From NCBI GenBank assembly GCA_011037195.1, contig JAAEAF010000115.1:62001-126000 (forward strand): DNA of 64,000 nt, read 5' to 3'. Shown here in pieces: positions 23,001 through 32,099 of this stretch (its first letter is position 1; every line of letters begins with the position of its first letter). This stretch comes from Triatoma infestans. Taxonomy: Eukaryota; Arthropoda; Insecta; Hemiptera; Reduviidae. Under the pieces are notes generated by a model that saw only the letters and a list, made by a program, of their open reading frames with translations, had not been told where the DNA came from and made no database searches. A program made the position numbers and the translations under genes.

Positions 23001-23172
23001 ATCCAAGATCCCTGACCTGAATTGTATTTGAAAGTCCGCCGAAAAAATAGTGTTACTGTAAATATGCTATTCATTTGATTAGGCAAAAGCTTCTTTGTTA
23101 AATGAGCTCGAGAGGAGAAGTGCAAGAGTAGAACAGGACATCGATCTAGATCCAAGATCAAGCGACCGCTGA
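4865..23172 (+). CDS. Plc21C: Phospholipase C-beta, 3' part of gene (13 exons)
   Basis: The gene encodes a G-protein-coupled phosphoinositide phospholipase C, which hydrolyses PIP2 to IP3 and diacylglycerol at the plasma membrane downstream of Gq. The exons are 4865-5029, 5104-5313, 6191-6284, 6404-6629, 6738-6838, 6919-7123, 9698-10070, 10146-10261, 21271-21368, 21516-21696, 21774-21946, 22639-22783 and 23083-23172. All introns are GT-AG and every phase joins in frame, giving 724 residues to the TGA at 23170-23172. Domains in order are acidic X-Y linker, Y half of the TIM barrel, C2, a Ser/Thr/Ala-rich linker and a charged helical C-terminal domain. The N-terminal PH, EF-hand and X domains lie upstream of the window. 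The C2-proximal text ([19 protein letters not shown]) is closer to PLCB1-3 than to PLCB4/norpA, so I favour Plc21C. Family assignment is very secure; the paralogue call is less so. Confidence 0.92.
5104..5313 (+). CDS. Plc21C: Plc exon b: Y-domain core
   Basis: The acceptor CAG ends at 5103 and the donor GTACGC starts at 5314. The exon encodes YEMSSFDEK, then [20 protein letters not shown] and [15 protein letters not shown]. By family alignment, the second Ser of MSSF and the Arg of LSRVYP are the PIP2 phosphate-binding residues (Ser522 and Arg549 in PLC-delta1). They are 27 residues apart here, the same spacing, so the substrate pocket looks intact. Confidence 0.95.
5314..6190 (+). other. 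Plc intron, no other feature seen
   Basis: An 877-base AT-rich intron between exons b and c. I see no repeat or RNA gene in it. Confidence 0.7.
6191..6284 (+). CDS. Plc21C: Plc exon c: end of Y domain
   Basis: The acceptor TTTTTCAG ends at 6190 and the donor GTTAGT starts at 6285. The exon encodes [20 protein letters not shown] followed by [11 protein letters not shown], the last strand and helix of the barrel in PLC-beta enzymes. The split codon with the previous exon restores the Asp of DLAMQ. Confidence 0.95.
6404..6629 (+). CDS. Plc21C: Plc exon d: C2 domain, first half
   Basis: The acceptor CTAG ends at 6403 and the donor GTAAGA starts at 6630. It encodes [20 protein letters not shown] and [10 protein letters not shown], then [20 protein letters not shown] and [13 protein letters not shown]. 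These are the hallmark strands of the PLC-beta C2 domain, which packs against the catalytic barrel. Confidence 0.95.
6738..6838 (+). CDS. Plc21C: Plc exon e: C2 domain, second half
   Basis: The acceptor GCAG ends at 6737 and the donor GTAACA starts at 6839. It encodes [20 protein letters not shown] and [14 protein letters not shown], the C-terminal C2 strands. The intron before it is only 108 bases. Confidence 0.95.
6919..7123 (+). CDS. Plc21C: Plc exon f: end of C2 and proximal C-terminal region
   Basis: The acceptor CACAG ends at 6918 and the donor GTGTTT starts at 7124. It encodes [40 protein letters not shown] and [19 protein letters not shown]. In mammalian PLC-beta enzymes the segment just after C2 forms the Gq-binding helix-turn-helix. 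The NPIKY...RAQQLAVL stretch occupies that position. Confidence 0.94.
8235..8680 (+). pseudogene. Non-LTR retrotransposon RNase H fragment and 3' end
   Basis: The 95-residue frame contains [20 protein letters not shown] and [14 protein letters not shown] followed by [12 protein letters not shown]. This is the middle of the RNase H domain at the C-terminus of LINE ORF2 (the E of AELVGI and D of YSDSQAAL are catalytic in the family). The start with the first catalytic Asp is missing and the frame stops early. Downstream the sequence ends in TAATCTAATCTAATAC-like short repeats, as LINE 3' ends often do. The clade (I, R1 or Jockey) is uncertain. Confidence 0.7.
8994..9034 (-). ncRNA. Decayed hammerhead, family C
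   Basis: The minus strand reads CCUGAGAAAG, then a diverged stem II around ACC-AAA-GGU, then GAAAUGUCGAA. CUGANGA and stem II have mismatches, so it is a remnant. The preceding PLE flank (GGTTGGCAGGGGCTAAAGAAG at 8936-8956) is like that at 1109-1130. Confidence 0.45.
9356..9530 (-). repeat. PLE family-B terminal fragment with broken hammerhead
   Basis: It shares its outer block (AAATCGTCAGGCCTTAAAAT...) with 32341-32460 and 45420-45455. The hammerhead region at 9446-9480 keeps GAAACGUA and the stem II half, but the CUGAAGA segment is deleted. Confidence 0.55.
9698..10070 (+). CDS. Plc21C: Plc exon g: low-complexity linker
   Basis: The acceptor CTCTAG ends at 9697 and the donor GTAAGT starts at 10071. 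The 373-base exon opens with [11 protein letters not shown] and is rich in Ala, Ser, Thr and His, with a Pro/His stretch near its end. It has no recognised domain. It joins the catalytic half to the helical C-terminal domain, and low conservation is expected. The reading frame is open for the whole exon and both phases fit, which argues for a real exon. Confidence 0.88.
10146..10261 (+). CDS. Plc21C: Plc exon h: start of C-terminal helical domain
   Basis: The acceptor TTTCAG ends at 10145 and the donor GTATTA starts at 10262. It encodes [20 protein letters not shown] and then a Lys/Glu-rich heptad-like run ([18 protein letters not shown]). Coiled-coil character begins here. The following intron is 11 kb long. 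Confidence 0.9.
10560..11097 (+). repeat. Probable LINE 3' end with ATTC-repeat tail
   Basis: Non-coding text ends in GCGAATAAACGGAATCATAT followed by about four ATTC units at 11078-11097. That arrangement is typical of LINE 3' termini. No coding part is recognisable and the left limit is a guess. Confidence 0.4.
11160..11900 (+). pseudogene. Penelope-like element: RT thumb and GIY-YIG endonuclease
   Basis: With small frame breaks the translation gives [18 protein letters not shown] and [14 protein letters not shown] (RT thumb), then [20 protein letters not shown] and [20 protein letters not shown] (GIY-YIG with the CPxC pair typical of PLEs). It is related to the copy at 14393-15260 but distinct. 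It is 5'-truncated before the RT palm and lacks a clear 3' hammerhead. Confidence 0.8.
11940..12530. repeat. Non-coding element beginning CAGGGTGTAACAG
   Basis: The sequence after the PLE begins CAGGGTGTAACAGCAACC and continues as AT-rich text with CAAAAAGTTTTTAACATAAA-like phrases. I do not recognise the family. The CAGGG start suggests the end of a DNA transposon, but no matching opposite end was found. Confidence 0.25.
12552..13690 (+). pseudogene. LINE ORF1 end and AP-endonuclease, decayed
   Basis: The first 93 residues contain [20 protein letters not shown] and [20 protein letters not shown], an RNA-binding fold common in insect LINE ORF1 proteins. After frame breaks the text [20 protein letters not shown] is the start of an APE-type endonuclease. 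Later pieces ([26 protein letters not shown]) match its Asp/His end. Many stops and shifts are present. The sequence stops abruptly at about 13690 where BEL/Pao text begins. The RT end at 19795-20475 may be from the same family. Confidence 0.65.
13695..14918 (+). pseudogene. In-frame fusion of BEL/Pao polyprotein fragment and PLE reverse transcriptase
   Basis: One 407-codon frame has two unrelated halves. Residues 1-231 are BEL/Pao pol between RNase H and integrase: [20 protein letters not shown], then the zinc-binding [20 protein letters not shown] and GKCNRCF. From about residue 235 the text becomes [31 protein letters not shown] and [20 protein letters not shown], the palm (YVDD) and thumb of a PLE reverse transcriptase. 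The junction at about 14390 coincides with a shift from GC-rich to AC-rich codons. Both halves are truncated, so this is probably a fortuitous fusion made when a 5'-truncated PLE landed in a BEL element. Confidence 0.8.
14940..15260 (+). pseudogene. PLE GIY-YIG endonuclease (family A)
   Basis: The 96-residue frame reads [40 protein letters not shown] and [15 protein letters not shown], a nearly complete GIY-YIG domain with the PLE-specific CPxC motif. It continues the RT of the fused frame after a frameshift at about 14918-14970. Its last 140 bases recur in both arms of the palindrome at 45849-47360, which ties that palindrome to this family. Confidence 0.85.
15361..15835 (+). pseudogene. Nested LINE ORF2 C-terminus with CCHC zinc knuckle
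   Basis: From about 15361 the frame encodes [37 protein letters not shown] and the knuckle [20 protein letters not shown] (C-x2-C-x7-H-x4-C). The same C-terminus occurs at 63506-63754 and on the minus strand at 59177-59407. It sits between the PLE endonuclease and PLE 3' region, so it was probably inserted into the PLE. Its 3' end is followed by AAATAAATAAAG. Confidence 0.75.
16350..17129 (+). repeat. PLE family-A 3' untranslated region
   Basis: This region, with the ACACGTG-rich middle (about 16830-16890) and the block TTTGCTCTGTGCAAG before the hammerhead, is the same as each arm of the palindrome at 45849-47360. It ends GGAACCAGCCACCACAAC at 17129, matching the right ends at 45188 and 47360. 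The 5' limit is blurred by AT and GA runs (16490-16520). Confidence 0.75.
17017..17055 (+). ncRNA. Hammerhead ribozyme, family A, intact core
   Basis: GCAUC, CUGAAGA, extra U, GGGCG-AA-CGCCC (5-bp stem II with a two-base loop), GAAA, ACCGGU palindrome, C and GAUG. Stem I pairs CAUC with GAUG. The predicted cleavage is between 17051 and 17052. It lies about 75 bases before the PLE 3' end. Confidence 0.78.
17203..18048 (+). pseudogene. Gypsy reverse transcriptase and RNase H
   Basis: The frame encodes [20 protein letters not shown], the catalytic box [28 protein letters not shown], then RNase H with [31 protein letters not shown] and KTDHKPL. The YxDD catalytic box has QDD. The first RT strands lie upstream in another frame (GYWMLPLKP crosses 17190-17215). 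A stop and shift at about 18048 end it within RNase H. Confidence 0.85.
18049..18900 (+). pseudogene. Gypsy RNase H end, integrase zinc finger and core remnants
   Basis: [18 protein letters not shown] closes RNase H. The HHCC finger follows in pieces ([20 protein letters not shown] with a Cys pair at about 18575-18590), then scraps of the core such as [13 protein letters not shown]. An internal insertion or duplication at about 18530-18560 and several frameshifts break it. The catalytic DDE residues cannot be confirmed. Confidence 0.65.
18905..19354 (+). pseudogene. Gypsy integrase C-terminal part
   Basis: It begins [20 protein letters not shown], the helix that follows the catalytic Glu in Ty3/gypsy integrases. 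It continues with [20 protein letters not shown] and the C-terminal basic domain ([12 protein letters not shown]). The 149-residue frame is open and ends at a normal-looking stop. Confidence 0.75.
19592..19722 (+). repeat. Candidate short 3' LTR of the gypsy element
   Basis: A purine tract (AAGGGGAAAGA) ends just before TGTTATATATACATCC at 19592. The 131-base segment ends ATTAATTAAACA and holds AATAAAG at about 19678. The TG...CA ends and the purine tract support an LTR. No 5' copy is in the window. Confidence 0.55.
19795..20475 (+). pseudogene. LINE RT C-terminus and 3' end
   Basis: With frame breaks it encodes [17 protein letters not shown] and [20 protein letters not shown], then [13 protein letters not shown] and, later, [14 protein letters not shown] and FINEYL. 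These are the thumb and C-terminus of an insect LINE RT. The 3' end holds GTGAATAAAGTATATGTC. Its family may be that of 12552-13690. Confidence 0.65.
20665..20825. repeat. MITE-like repeat, copy 1
   Basis: The block CTCTCTTCACGAACTTGGTG ... GGATAAAATACCAG...TTATCCAGCAT matches 42240-42365. It shares the end motif GGATAAAATNCCAG with 43250. It is non-coding. Confidence 0.45.
21271..21368 (+). CDS. Plc21C: Plc exon i: basic segment of C-terminal domain
   Basis: The acceptor is preceded by a T-rich tract and TTTTAG ends at 21270. The donor GTGAGC starts at 21369. It encodes [20 protein letters not shown] followed by [12 protein letters not shown]. Reading through the donor gives an immediate TGA, so splicing here is required to continue the protein. 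Confidence 0.88.
21516..21696 (+). CDS. Plc21C: Plc exon j: Ser/Gly-rich segment and helical start
   Basis: The acceptor TTTCAG ends at 21515 and the donor GTAAAA starts at 21697. It encodes [20 protein letters not shown], then [20 protein letters not shown] and [12 protein letters not shown]. An alternative AG at about 21479 was excluded because its frame does not fit. Confidence 0.87.
21774..21946 (+). CDS. Plc21C: Plc exon k: distal C-terminal coiled coil
   Basis: The acceptor CTCAG ends at 21773 and the donor GTAGGT starts at 21947. It encodes [40 protein letters not shown] and [17 protein letters not shown]. The regular charged heptads match the distal C-terminal domain, which in PLC-beta binds membranes and Gq. 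Confidence 0.9.
21947..22638 (+). other. Plc intron with dispersed repeat copy
   Basis: About 22240-22480 contains the phrases CATAGGTTTATATGCG and GAAGCTGTTTTCGAGA, in the order seen in the dispersed family at 31025 and 34060. Otherwise the intron is AT-rich and featureless. Confidence 0.5.
22639..22783 (+). CDS. Plc21C: Plc exon l: distal C-terminal coiled coil
   Basis: The acceptor AATAG ends at 22638 and the donor GTTGTA starts at 22784. It encodes [20 protein letters not shown] and [20 protein letters not shown], a continuation of the same helical repeat. Confidence 0.9.
23083..23172 (+). CDS. Plc21C: Plc terminal coding exon
   Basis: The acceptor GATTAG ends at 23082. It encodes [20 protein letters not shown], then DLDPRSSDR and a TGA stop at 23170-23172. 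The phase-0 junction with the previous exon keeps the helix in frame. An alternative downstream 3' exon cannot be excluded. Confidence 0.88.
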   Translation, partial: AKASLLNELERRSARVEQDIDLDPRSSDR

Positions 23173-26100
23173 TAATCTGTACACATATATGATTTGCAAT
23201 TACAAAGTACAAACTAGTCACTCCCCAAACAAGGTAAGTTTTTTCAGAACAAAAGATATTGAAGTGCTAAAAGTTAACAAAAAAGAGACCATATTTAAAT
23301 GTAAGAGATCACTGTAAAGGAATATCCTACAAAGAAGATATTTCAAATTTGGCAATGATTTTTTGACATGACCAGAATTGAACTGGACTTTAATAACGCA
23401 GAGCAGATAGTTAAAGGCTAAACTTTATTTTTATTTAGTCGGTAAAAAAAGAAAAATCCATAAACAAAGAAGCATTTATAACAATTTTATAAGCAAAATA
23501 CTATATACTTAAATTCTTTTTTAAATTTCCAGCAAGCAAAAGTTGTTCTGCTCAAGAGCGGAAAAAGTAGTGAGTCCAAACCGTAGAGAACTATAAGAAG
23601 GGCACTACTCTCAAACAGGTATTTTCCTGAACATCCCTGTCTTGTAGAAGACATCGTTAGAAATGTATCAGCAGTAGAAAAAATAATATTGTTGCCACTA
23701 GATGTCAACATAAACAAAAAGACAAGAGGAGCGCATTGCTATAAAATAAAATAAATAAAATAATTTAAAAAAGTCATTTCCAAAATTAGTAAGTTGTAGA
23801 TTGTTGTAGTATAATATAGTTAAGTGAAAACAGGCTAGGAAGGTTATTGGATATAGTAGCAGCAGGTTAATTAGTTTTATTTTCACAATTTATTTTATAT
23901 TATATGAAAAACCTTTAAAATATGCGCGCGCATGTGTCTACTTATTGTTTTGTGCGTGTGTGTGTGAGAGAGATAGAGTGAGTGAACACTTGAATGTGTT
24001 TCATTGAAAGTATATTTTGGTCTGCCCATTTCATCCTTAAATAAAGTAGAAAATTTATTTCATGCGTGCCTAACATAGTGTTAATTTTGTTAAAATATGG
24101 GCATTTCGTTTATATTAATGAAAAAGAAATCAATTTAAAAAAAAAAAATATTTGAAGGTTTCAATGTTAGTTAAAATATGGCAGCAACTGACACAACTTA
24201 TACTTAATAGAACGTTTTTATATTTTATTTCTAACCTTAAACTCATTATACACCCTTTTTATATTGTTAGCACCTTTGTCTAGAATATCTGTGTCAAATT
24301 TTAAATTAACAATTTTTAAAATGATGAACCGTCGATTTTATAGCATATAAAATAGTGTTACTTATTAATATTACGAGATTATTACAATTAATATTTATAA
24401 TTAATGATGGAATTGTATATTTTCCATTTGGCTTAAAAAAAAAACAAAAAAAAAAACAAATGTGATCCGATTATCTATCTTTTGTGATATAGAGTCTACT
24501 AAAAAGCAGTGTATGCTTCAAGATTCTTTAAGCGTTATTAAATTAATAAAAAAAAAAAAAAATTATCTATGAATCTAGTCCGGATATCGATCTTTGTTAA
24601 GTAATTTATATAGCATTTAATAATAGATATTAATTTCTTTTTGTAATCATTAGTAAATAGAATTAATATGAACGGATCTTTTAATTAATGCATCGTATAT
24701 TTAACGATATTTAGAACTGGATCGTTTAAAGCTCGAAGTAATTATTTATTTTCCTGTTTTATAATATTGAGGTGAGTCAAATGAAACCTTAAAAGTGCCA
24801 TAGAAATTTTAAACACTGCGGCATTGCCCTGTAACATTGAAAATATAGTTGCAGCCAGTAGATGTGAATTACCTCTTAATAGACAAAAATGTTGACTAAG
24901 TAGATTACTCTATGTCCCAACAACGAACGCAAAAGTTTATTAACTAGTGTTAACATTTTACATAATTTACAATCTAATAGTGAATCTATGGCTAATGTAT
25001 GAATAAGTTGATAACTGCAAGTTATTAAAGTCAGTTTTGATATTACGATTCATTGTACCTGACAAAACTGTCTTTCATCCAAGTTTCTGATACTTCAACT
25101 ATTTTCTATATATTTTTTGAGTGATAAGCTACATTTAATGATATATCGCAGTTTGCTTCTTTTCCTTATAACTAACTGGTATTCAGTTACCTTTGAAGTA
25201 GTTTGGTAAAATAATAAAGAAAGAGAAACAAACATTTCAAACTTGTAACTGAATAACTCCGAAAAAGTGAATAATGTGGGAAACCAATCAGGGAATTTTG
25301 TTAATGAAGCAAACCGTGATAATGATAAGAAGTCATATATTGTCCAACGGACCCAAACCTTCTTTCATTCACCTTCATTGTCCATATTCTCCTGTTTGAA
25401 AAGCGGACCTTAGAATGGTGCTCTGCTGTAGCTGAAGGGATTATGCTCCCTATAGTACTACCCATTAAGAAGTTTTATCATGGTCAAACGCTGCAGCTGA
25501 TAGTCATTAAGAAGTAAGGACACTGCCATTTTACAACAGGGCAGTGCCCAAGTGCATGAAACATCTATCAGCAATTTTGATGTTTTCATTTTGACTCAAG
25601 ATGCTTGGATTTTTTTAATTAATTTTTTTAATTTAATTTACCTATTATTTTTATATTATAGGTAGAATAATGTTCAAATATTATCTCGCTTTACTTAAAA
25701 AAAAAAAAAAAAAAAAAAATGAACTTGTGACAATCAGTTTTATGTAGGTGTTACAACACGCACTGGCTGTGGACTCGATACCGCTTTTGAAGAAACTTGT
25801 ATTTGATGATCATTTTCACGTATTTATATATTTGATTATTAATAATGCGAATAATTTTGTTTTGGAATTTAGTTCAACAGCATTGTTCGCCTCAGAACTG
25901 AATTGAATAAAAACAAATTTTTTAGTTTCTTTAGTATTGAAAAATATTTTGCACTTTTTAACTTGTCGGTGTCAGTAACAAATTTTGTTTTTTACGAATT
26001 TCCCTTTCTGTGAAATTCCTCACTCTTCTATCCATTTCTAAATATAAGTGTGGATAGGTGAGCAAATATATTTTACTATTTTTGATTCAGTTATTCCCTA

Positions 26101-28134
26101 TAAGAAGAATAAATAATAATCTTTCAGTTTTCGTAATAAAATTTGGAAAGTATTAAATTATGGTTCACTTTTCGTAAACTATTGCGTTTTCAATATTCGA
26201 CAGCATTTATAACACAATTTAGACTTGACAGGAATATTCCGGACCAAACATTGTAGTTGATTGAGCCAAACCAAAATTATAATACTTTATAACAGTTCAA
26301 TCAAATTAGATCAGCTTCTACTGATTCTTATCTGGAAATGGATTTTAGTTTAGAAACCGATTCTTAAATTCCTCACTCTTCTATTCATTTCTAAATATAG
26401 GTGTGGTGTATATATAAATGTTAAAATATCTATGATAATTCTCACAAAACACTTTATTATTCCAACTAACTCACTCACATACTTTTATTTACGGCACTTG
26501 TAACATCTTTTAGAAATGTTAATTAATCTTAGAACACAGGTTGTGATATTCACTCTACCATATTTATAATTAATTTATTCAAAGCTAAAGGATGCGGGCA
26601 GGCCCCCATTTTCACAGTTGAATTTTTGATTTCCTATCAAATTAAAGCACGAACAAAAATGTAAAATTTCGAAATATAATTAAAGCTGTTCGCTACAATT
26701 GAATGCAAGGCCACCTACAAACAAATGCAGAGAAAATAAAAACTAACCAATGATACACAAAGCTGTGCACAATATTAGAGAACTGTGTTGCACCGCCTAG
26801 GCAAGTTTTTTTTGTAATCCCACTCATACTACCACGGAAATAGTTCAAGTGGTCGTAGTTTTAGAAAGTTCAAACAACCACCACAACAAATATATAACTA
26901 CTGTTTCTGTCTCTGCTATTTTTGATTTTTGAACGATATTAGAAATAGGTACTTTATAACAGTTCTGTAAGTCATTATGCAGTTTCGACTTCCTTCGGTA
27001 AATTATTTGTTAAAAATTTTATTCATATATTTTAGAAAAAACAGTCAACCAAAATTAGGCAGTTTAGGACCTAAAAGAAATTTTTCTGCAACTTTGTAAT
27101 AATAAGAAATTTAGATTCATAATCTTGAAGTTTCATTTTAATAATTCTTTTAATAAAAGTTCAAGGGCACTTATTTCCAGAATGTCAGCAAAAGAAACTT
27201 CCAATTCTATTTCCTTTATCCTTAAACTATGAGCGTAACCTCAGTCTTTTGCTACCTAGTGGCGGGCTGGATTTACAAGTAACCTATGTAAGCTGTAGCT
27301 TAGGCTTACTTGCCTCGCGTTCCCGGAGGTCTCACGCTTCTCAGTAGCCTTGTTAATTATACTTTTAATTTTTTTTTTGTTAGTTCCGCTAGGTCTTAGT
27401 AATCAGAATGAAGTTTATTGGCTACCTTATCCCATCATGAAGAGAACTTCTTAATATGATGTGTTCATTGTTCAGTCCTTCAAATTGTTCTTTCTATTTA
27501 TTCCTTTGGGTAATGGCTTCTCCGCCTGCTTATTCGAGTAATATTCGTGTAACCTACGTTTTGCTTTGTTAGTGTTTTCGTTCCCATAAAATACAACGAG
27601 AACAGTTTTACAAATTTTTTTATTAGCTGTGTAAAAAATAAGGAACTTTATTTAGTATTCTAAATTCTAAATAATTAGGATTTCTTCATTCAAAGATTCA
27701 GTCTTTATAAAATCAACGGGATGCATCTAGTGCATATATCTTCTTTTTAATCACATGGAAGCTGTAAAAATATTTTGTTATAGCTTAGTCGGATTTTAAT
27801 TATACCACAGTTTTGGTAGGATCTCTGAAACATTTTAGTAATATTTAAGTAGAGGTTCTTAAATTAAATATTGTATTAACATATTCAAAATGAATATAAT
27901 AATAGGTTAAACTTGAGTAAAAGTAAAATTTTCAAAACATTAATCGTTCATTAATCTAAAATTCTACCACTAATATAATAAGAGCCTTCTCTGTCCTCAT
28001 CAAATAGAAATCATTTATTTAAAAAATATAAAAATCAGAATAAAACACATTTTTAGATCTTTTTTCATAGTTTTGACTGTTGCAGAAAAATGTAACATTT
28101 AACAGGGGGCTAATAAAATAAACTCTTGACACTT
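23173..28134 (+). other. Plc 3' UTR and AT-rich downstream DNA
   Basis: No coding region is recognisable. AATAAA-like signals occur at about 23738-23760 and 24038-24044, but the transcript end cannot be placed. A GT/GA microsatellite lies at about 23948-23985 and long A runs at about 24437, 24547 and 25698. Confidence 0.5.
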
Positions 28135-28181
28135 CCATAACTGCAGTGTGACTCTCTTGTTTAGTCACACTGCAGTTATGG
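28135..28181. repeat. Perfect 18-bp hairpin
   Basis: CCATAACTGCAGTGTGAC at 28135-28152 is followed by an 11-base loop and its exact complement at 28164-28181. It is GC-richer than the surroundings. It could be the ends of a tiny or collapsed inverted-repeat element or a structured RNA. Confidence 0.7.
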
Positions 28182-31020
28182 GGATTAATAATTGATTTTT
28201 ATTAATTAGGGGACTTACGTTGAAACTTAAGATAGAGCAAGATTTGAGATTGTTATATGAAAACCATAATAACTGAAGAGAAGTCATTTCGATAGAGAAG
28301 CAAATGTTATTCTTGCACAAATGATCACTTTCTAGTTGTTGCTGTGGAGAAATCACAACCAGTGTTTTTTTTAATAATGGGCTTTTCACTAAAAGTAGGC
28401 AGATTGATAGTTTGTGAACAATATATACAAACAAAAATCAGGGTTTATGACACGTTTTTTATATGAATAAATAATTTAAATCCCTCCGAATAAATTTTAA
28501 ATTAATGCATTATGGTATTAAAACAATATTGAACTAATATTACAAGAAATTGTTTTTTCCCCGTTTAAATATTTACTGTAAGATGTATAGTAATCTATTT
28601 CTATGTAATGGTATATGCTACACCGACATCACCTGTAGAATACAAATGTATAATAGTTGGTTCCAATTTTCTAAAATAAACAACAATAAGGTTGTTTTAA
28701 ATAAAATACTTGAAACAATGAAATATTCGGTCCTTAATTGATATAAAGTCACAATATGCCATAATTGTGAAATCAGTATAATAATAAAAAAATTTATGCA
28801 ACATAAATATTCACTCCTCTTGACAATATTTTAGTTTGTTGTTTATATAGAACAATATTTATATATATATATAATAAAATAATATATATAAAACCTATAT
28901 TTTTTGACTGTGGTTATTTTTTTAATAAATAAAAAGAAAGGTGCCAATTTCGAGCTTGTCATTTTATAATATGCTTTATTGAAAATATAAAAATAAAAAT
29001 TATTTTATAATAAAAAGAAGCACGATTTAAAAAAAAAAAGAAGAAAGGTGCCAATTTATCCAACAGGGAAATTTTACTAAAAAAAAAAAAAAAAAAAATT
29101 AAACAATTTATGATCTATTTTTTTAACACGCTATGAATAAAACCTTAGCTGCGCTCTAGTTAACACTTGAATGCAAACTGTATGCACTGGGTACCACAAG
29201 TACTTCTGTCTAATTACCTTTTTTTTTCAAGTGTCAGTTCTCGTTCTATTAGTTTTTAACAAATTTTATATGAATCATTCATGACAATTGTCACACAAAA
29301 AATATCCGATAATACACGAGAGATTTTTTCAAAAGATTAAATCAGAATTCACCCCGATCAGCAAAACAACAGTTGTATATGAGTATAGGACGATAATTTT
29401 GTAACGGTGCTTTAGGGCGATGTTAAACCATGAATAGATTAATTTGAAATTCGGAAGCCCAATTAAGAAAGTAAATACGCAGTTATAGCCAAGCTAAAGA
29501 GAAGTATTGGTCTGAACGGATATATAATCTTATTGAGTTCGGTGGTCCCACAATAAGATTGTCATGGTATATCGTATCTATTTTTTGGACATTTTCTTAC
29601 TGAGTTTGTTACCTCAATACACAATATCTCTTCATAGCTTCGTTATAATAGTTTTACCTTCTCCTCATATGTGTGTGTTTGTTTGTTTTATTGTCTGATT
29701 ACAATATAATGAACCAGTGACGAGGTATCCTTCTTGATAAGCCTTTTCTCAAACTTTCCGAGGATTGAGATCCAAAAATGATTAAATGATAAATGAGATG
29801 CCACTCGAGAAGAATATTTTCTCAATCCTCCAGTCGATATCAATACATTCTTAGTTTAAAATTTACTTGCGAAACGCAGTCAGTGGAAACTCGCTGTAAT
29901 GTTAGCACATAATATAATTTATGATCGTTCATTTAGTTTTTCTATTGACCGAACGAACTGTCTTGTTTTATTTAATTTTTGTTTCAATTATTCCATTTTT
30001 TTATCTTTATTAATCAAAATGTATAATTAATTCAATAGTAGTGAAAGTGTATCTATTGAAAGCATTTAAAATGGTTTCTTCTGACTCGATCAAAAAGACG
30101 TTTATAATTTTATATATACTTTAACCTTAACTTATAATGTAAATAGTTTCATACATGATAATACTTTTAGAAGAATCATAAAAGAACTGAAAGTGAGAAG
30201 CCAATTGAGTTGATTTACGTGGTGTTTGCTGACCACAATTCTGACGTCGTGATTTCCTTTATAACTTCACTTCTGCGGTTTGATTCAGGGCAGTTGACTG
30301 TGATTTCAACTTCACACTTTAAACTACGATTATATTGGTATGTTACAAGTATATTTTGTTTACCACCCATTATATGGATCTAATTTAGTGCTTATCGCAT
30401 TGTTCAAACGCTCAAACTAAATATGGTCGCCCATATTATATAATTCAGGAACCTATAATAACTTTCTATAACATTGGTTTCTTTTTGTTTTATTCCCACA
30501 CAATACTCGTTCACAATATTAGCAAACAATATTTTTTATATTTACATTACATCTATTCTTCAGAATCGCTGTCCTTTAACTTATAGATCGCAGTCCTTAT
30601 ATGTTATATAGATAACATTCTGTGGGGGTTGGCAATTAAACTTAAGCCTCCGCAATCCTTAAGTGTCTATATATTATATAAATAATTGATAATACATACA
30701 TTAATATACCTTTTAAGAAGTCAACATTTAAAGAGTTAATATTCGTTAAGGATTTATGGTTTTTTCATTATTAACGGACTAGTTAAATTATTTTCAGGTA
30801 TCTTGTTACACGTATTGACAAACGGGCAAATCACGAAAAGCAATTTTGTTATAATTTCTAAAATTCTAATAAAATAGTTTTCAATAGCTCCTATTTTTTT
30901 TTTTAAACAATTTATTTATTGTATTTATTCCATATATTACTAAATTATTGAGTGATTGAATGAAATTGAGTACTTTTGAGTATGAACCTTATATGTTCTA
31001 ATTGATAATAATAACAAAAA
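28182..31020. other. AT-rich sequence, no gene seen
   Basis: It holds a TA run at about 28859-28875, poly-A tracts and no coding or RNA gene that I can support. Confidence 0.5.
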
Positions 31021-31720
31021 AAATATGGTGCGAAACACTCACACGACTTTCTCTGACTGCGAAGTAGAAAATTTTCTTCGATCTTACAATTCTTATAACG
31101 TGTTTAAAACCGTCGGCATTTTTATGGAGAAAGTCACAAAACCTTATTCAATAAAATCGCACTTCGCTCAAACGATTTTCTTCAAACTGGGAATTTTGGC
31201 AACTTATATAATTCCAATTAATATCATTTAGATGATAGAATTGCATAGCTCATTGTTGAACTAAAATAGTACTTTAGAGGAAACCATAACCCCGCCTCTC
31301 CCCGAAAAGTACCCTTAAACGAATTTTCCCTGAGAAATGTTCCAAATAAACGTTGTATCTCTTTGTATGTTTAGTTGATATACCAAGTTTAAAGAAAAGT
31401 ATTGGAGCCGTTTTCGAGAAAATCACAAAAACTTAAAACAAATTCATTAAAGTGCCACTTCCGGTTGATGGATTGTGCCCTAAATCTTCTGATGTGGTGG
31501 AAGCACGTAAACGAAATACCAAGTTTGAGCTTCCTGCAACTTTTTTTTGAGATACTCTTTTCACACACACATACAATTTTCTAAAAATCACTTTTTTGGG
31601 ACTCAGGGGACCTCAAAACGTGTATTTCCGGTGAAAACTCAATTTCGAAAATCTGGCACGATCGCAATACTTCCTAACAGCAGTTAGAGAAAGTAATAAG
31701 CGTCTTGAGTATGTACTCAG
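31021..31720. repeat. Dispersed non-coding repeat, best copy
   Basis: The element starts near GCGAAACACTCACACGACTT and passes through blocks such as GATATACCAAGTTTAAAGAA, GGAGCCGTTTTCGAGAAAAT, CACTTCCGG, a run of CACACACAC, GTATTTCCGGTGAAAACTCA and AACAGCAGTTAGAGAAAGTA. The same ordered blocks recur at about 4300, 22240, 34060 and 35020. No reading frame is maintained. I do not recognise the superfamily. Confidence 0.6.
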
Positions 31721-32099
31721 CGAAACGTGAGCATTGACTCAATATTGTCAGTATGTTACAATGAACCAGCCTTTCTTCTAGAGCGACTACAACAAAAAAT
31801 TTTTTGGAATAGAAAATTGCAGAAATGATCATTTTACCCCTTATATTAAATTTTATTGAAGCACATTCCAAAATATTTACATTAAATCTTGTCGATAACA
31901 TTAAATTAAATTTATAAAAATTAGCATGAAAAAAAAATTACAGAAACCAAAAGGTAATCTCAGAATTATTTTCTAATTGGAAAAAGAAAAAGATATGTTT
32001 AAGTTTTTCATTTTATTCAACTTAGTACACCTTCTTCAATCTAAACTCTCTCTTCACCTAAACTAATATAGTTAATTTTACATGTGTTTGGGTCCGCAG

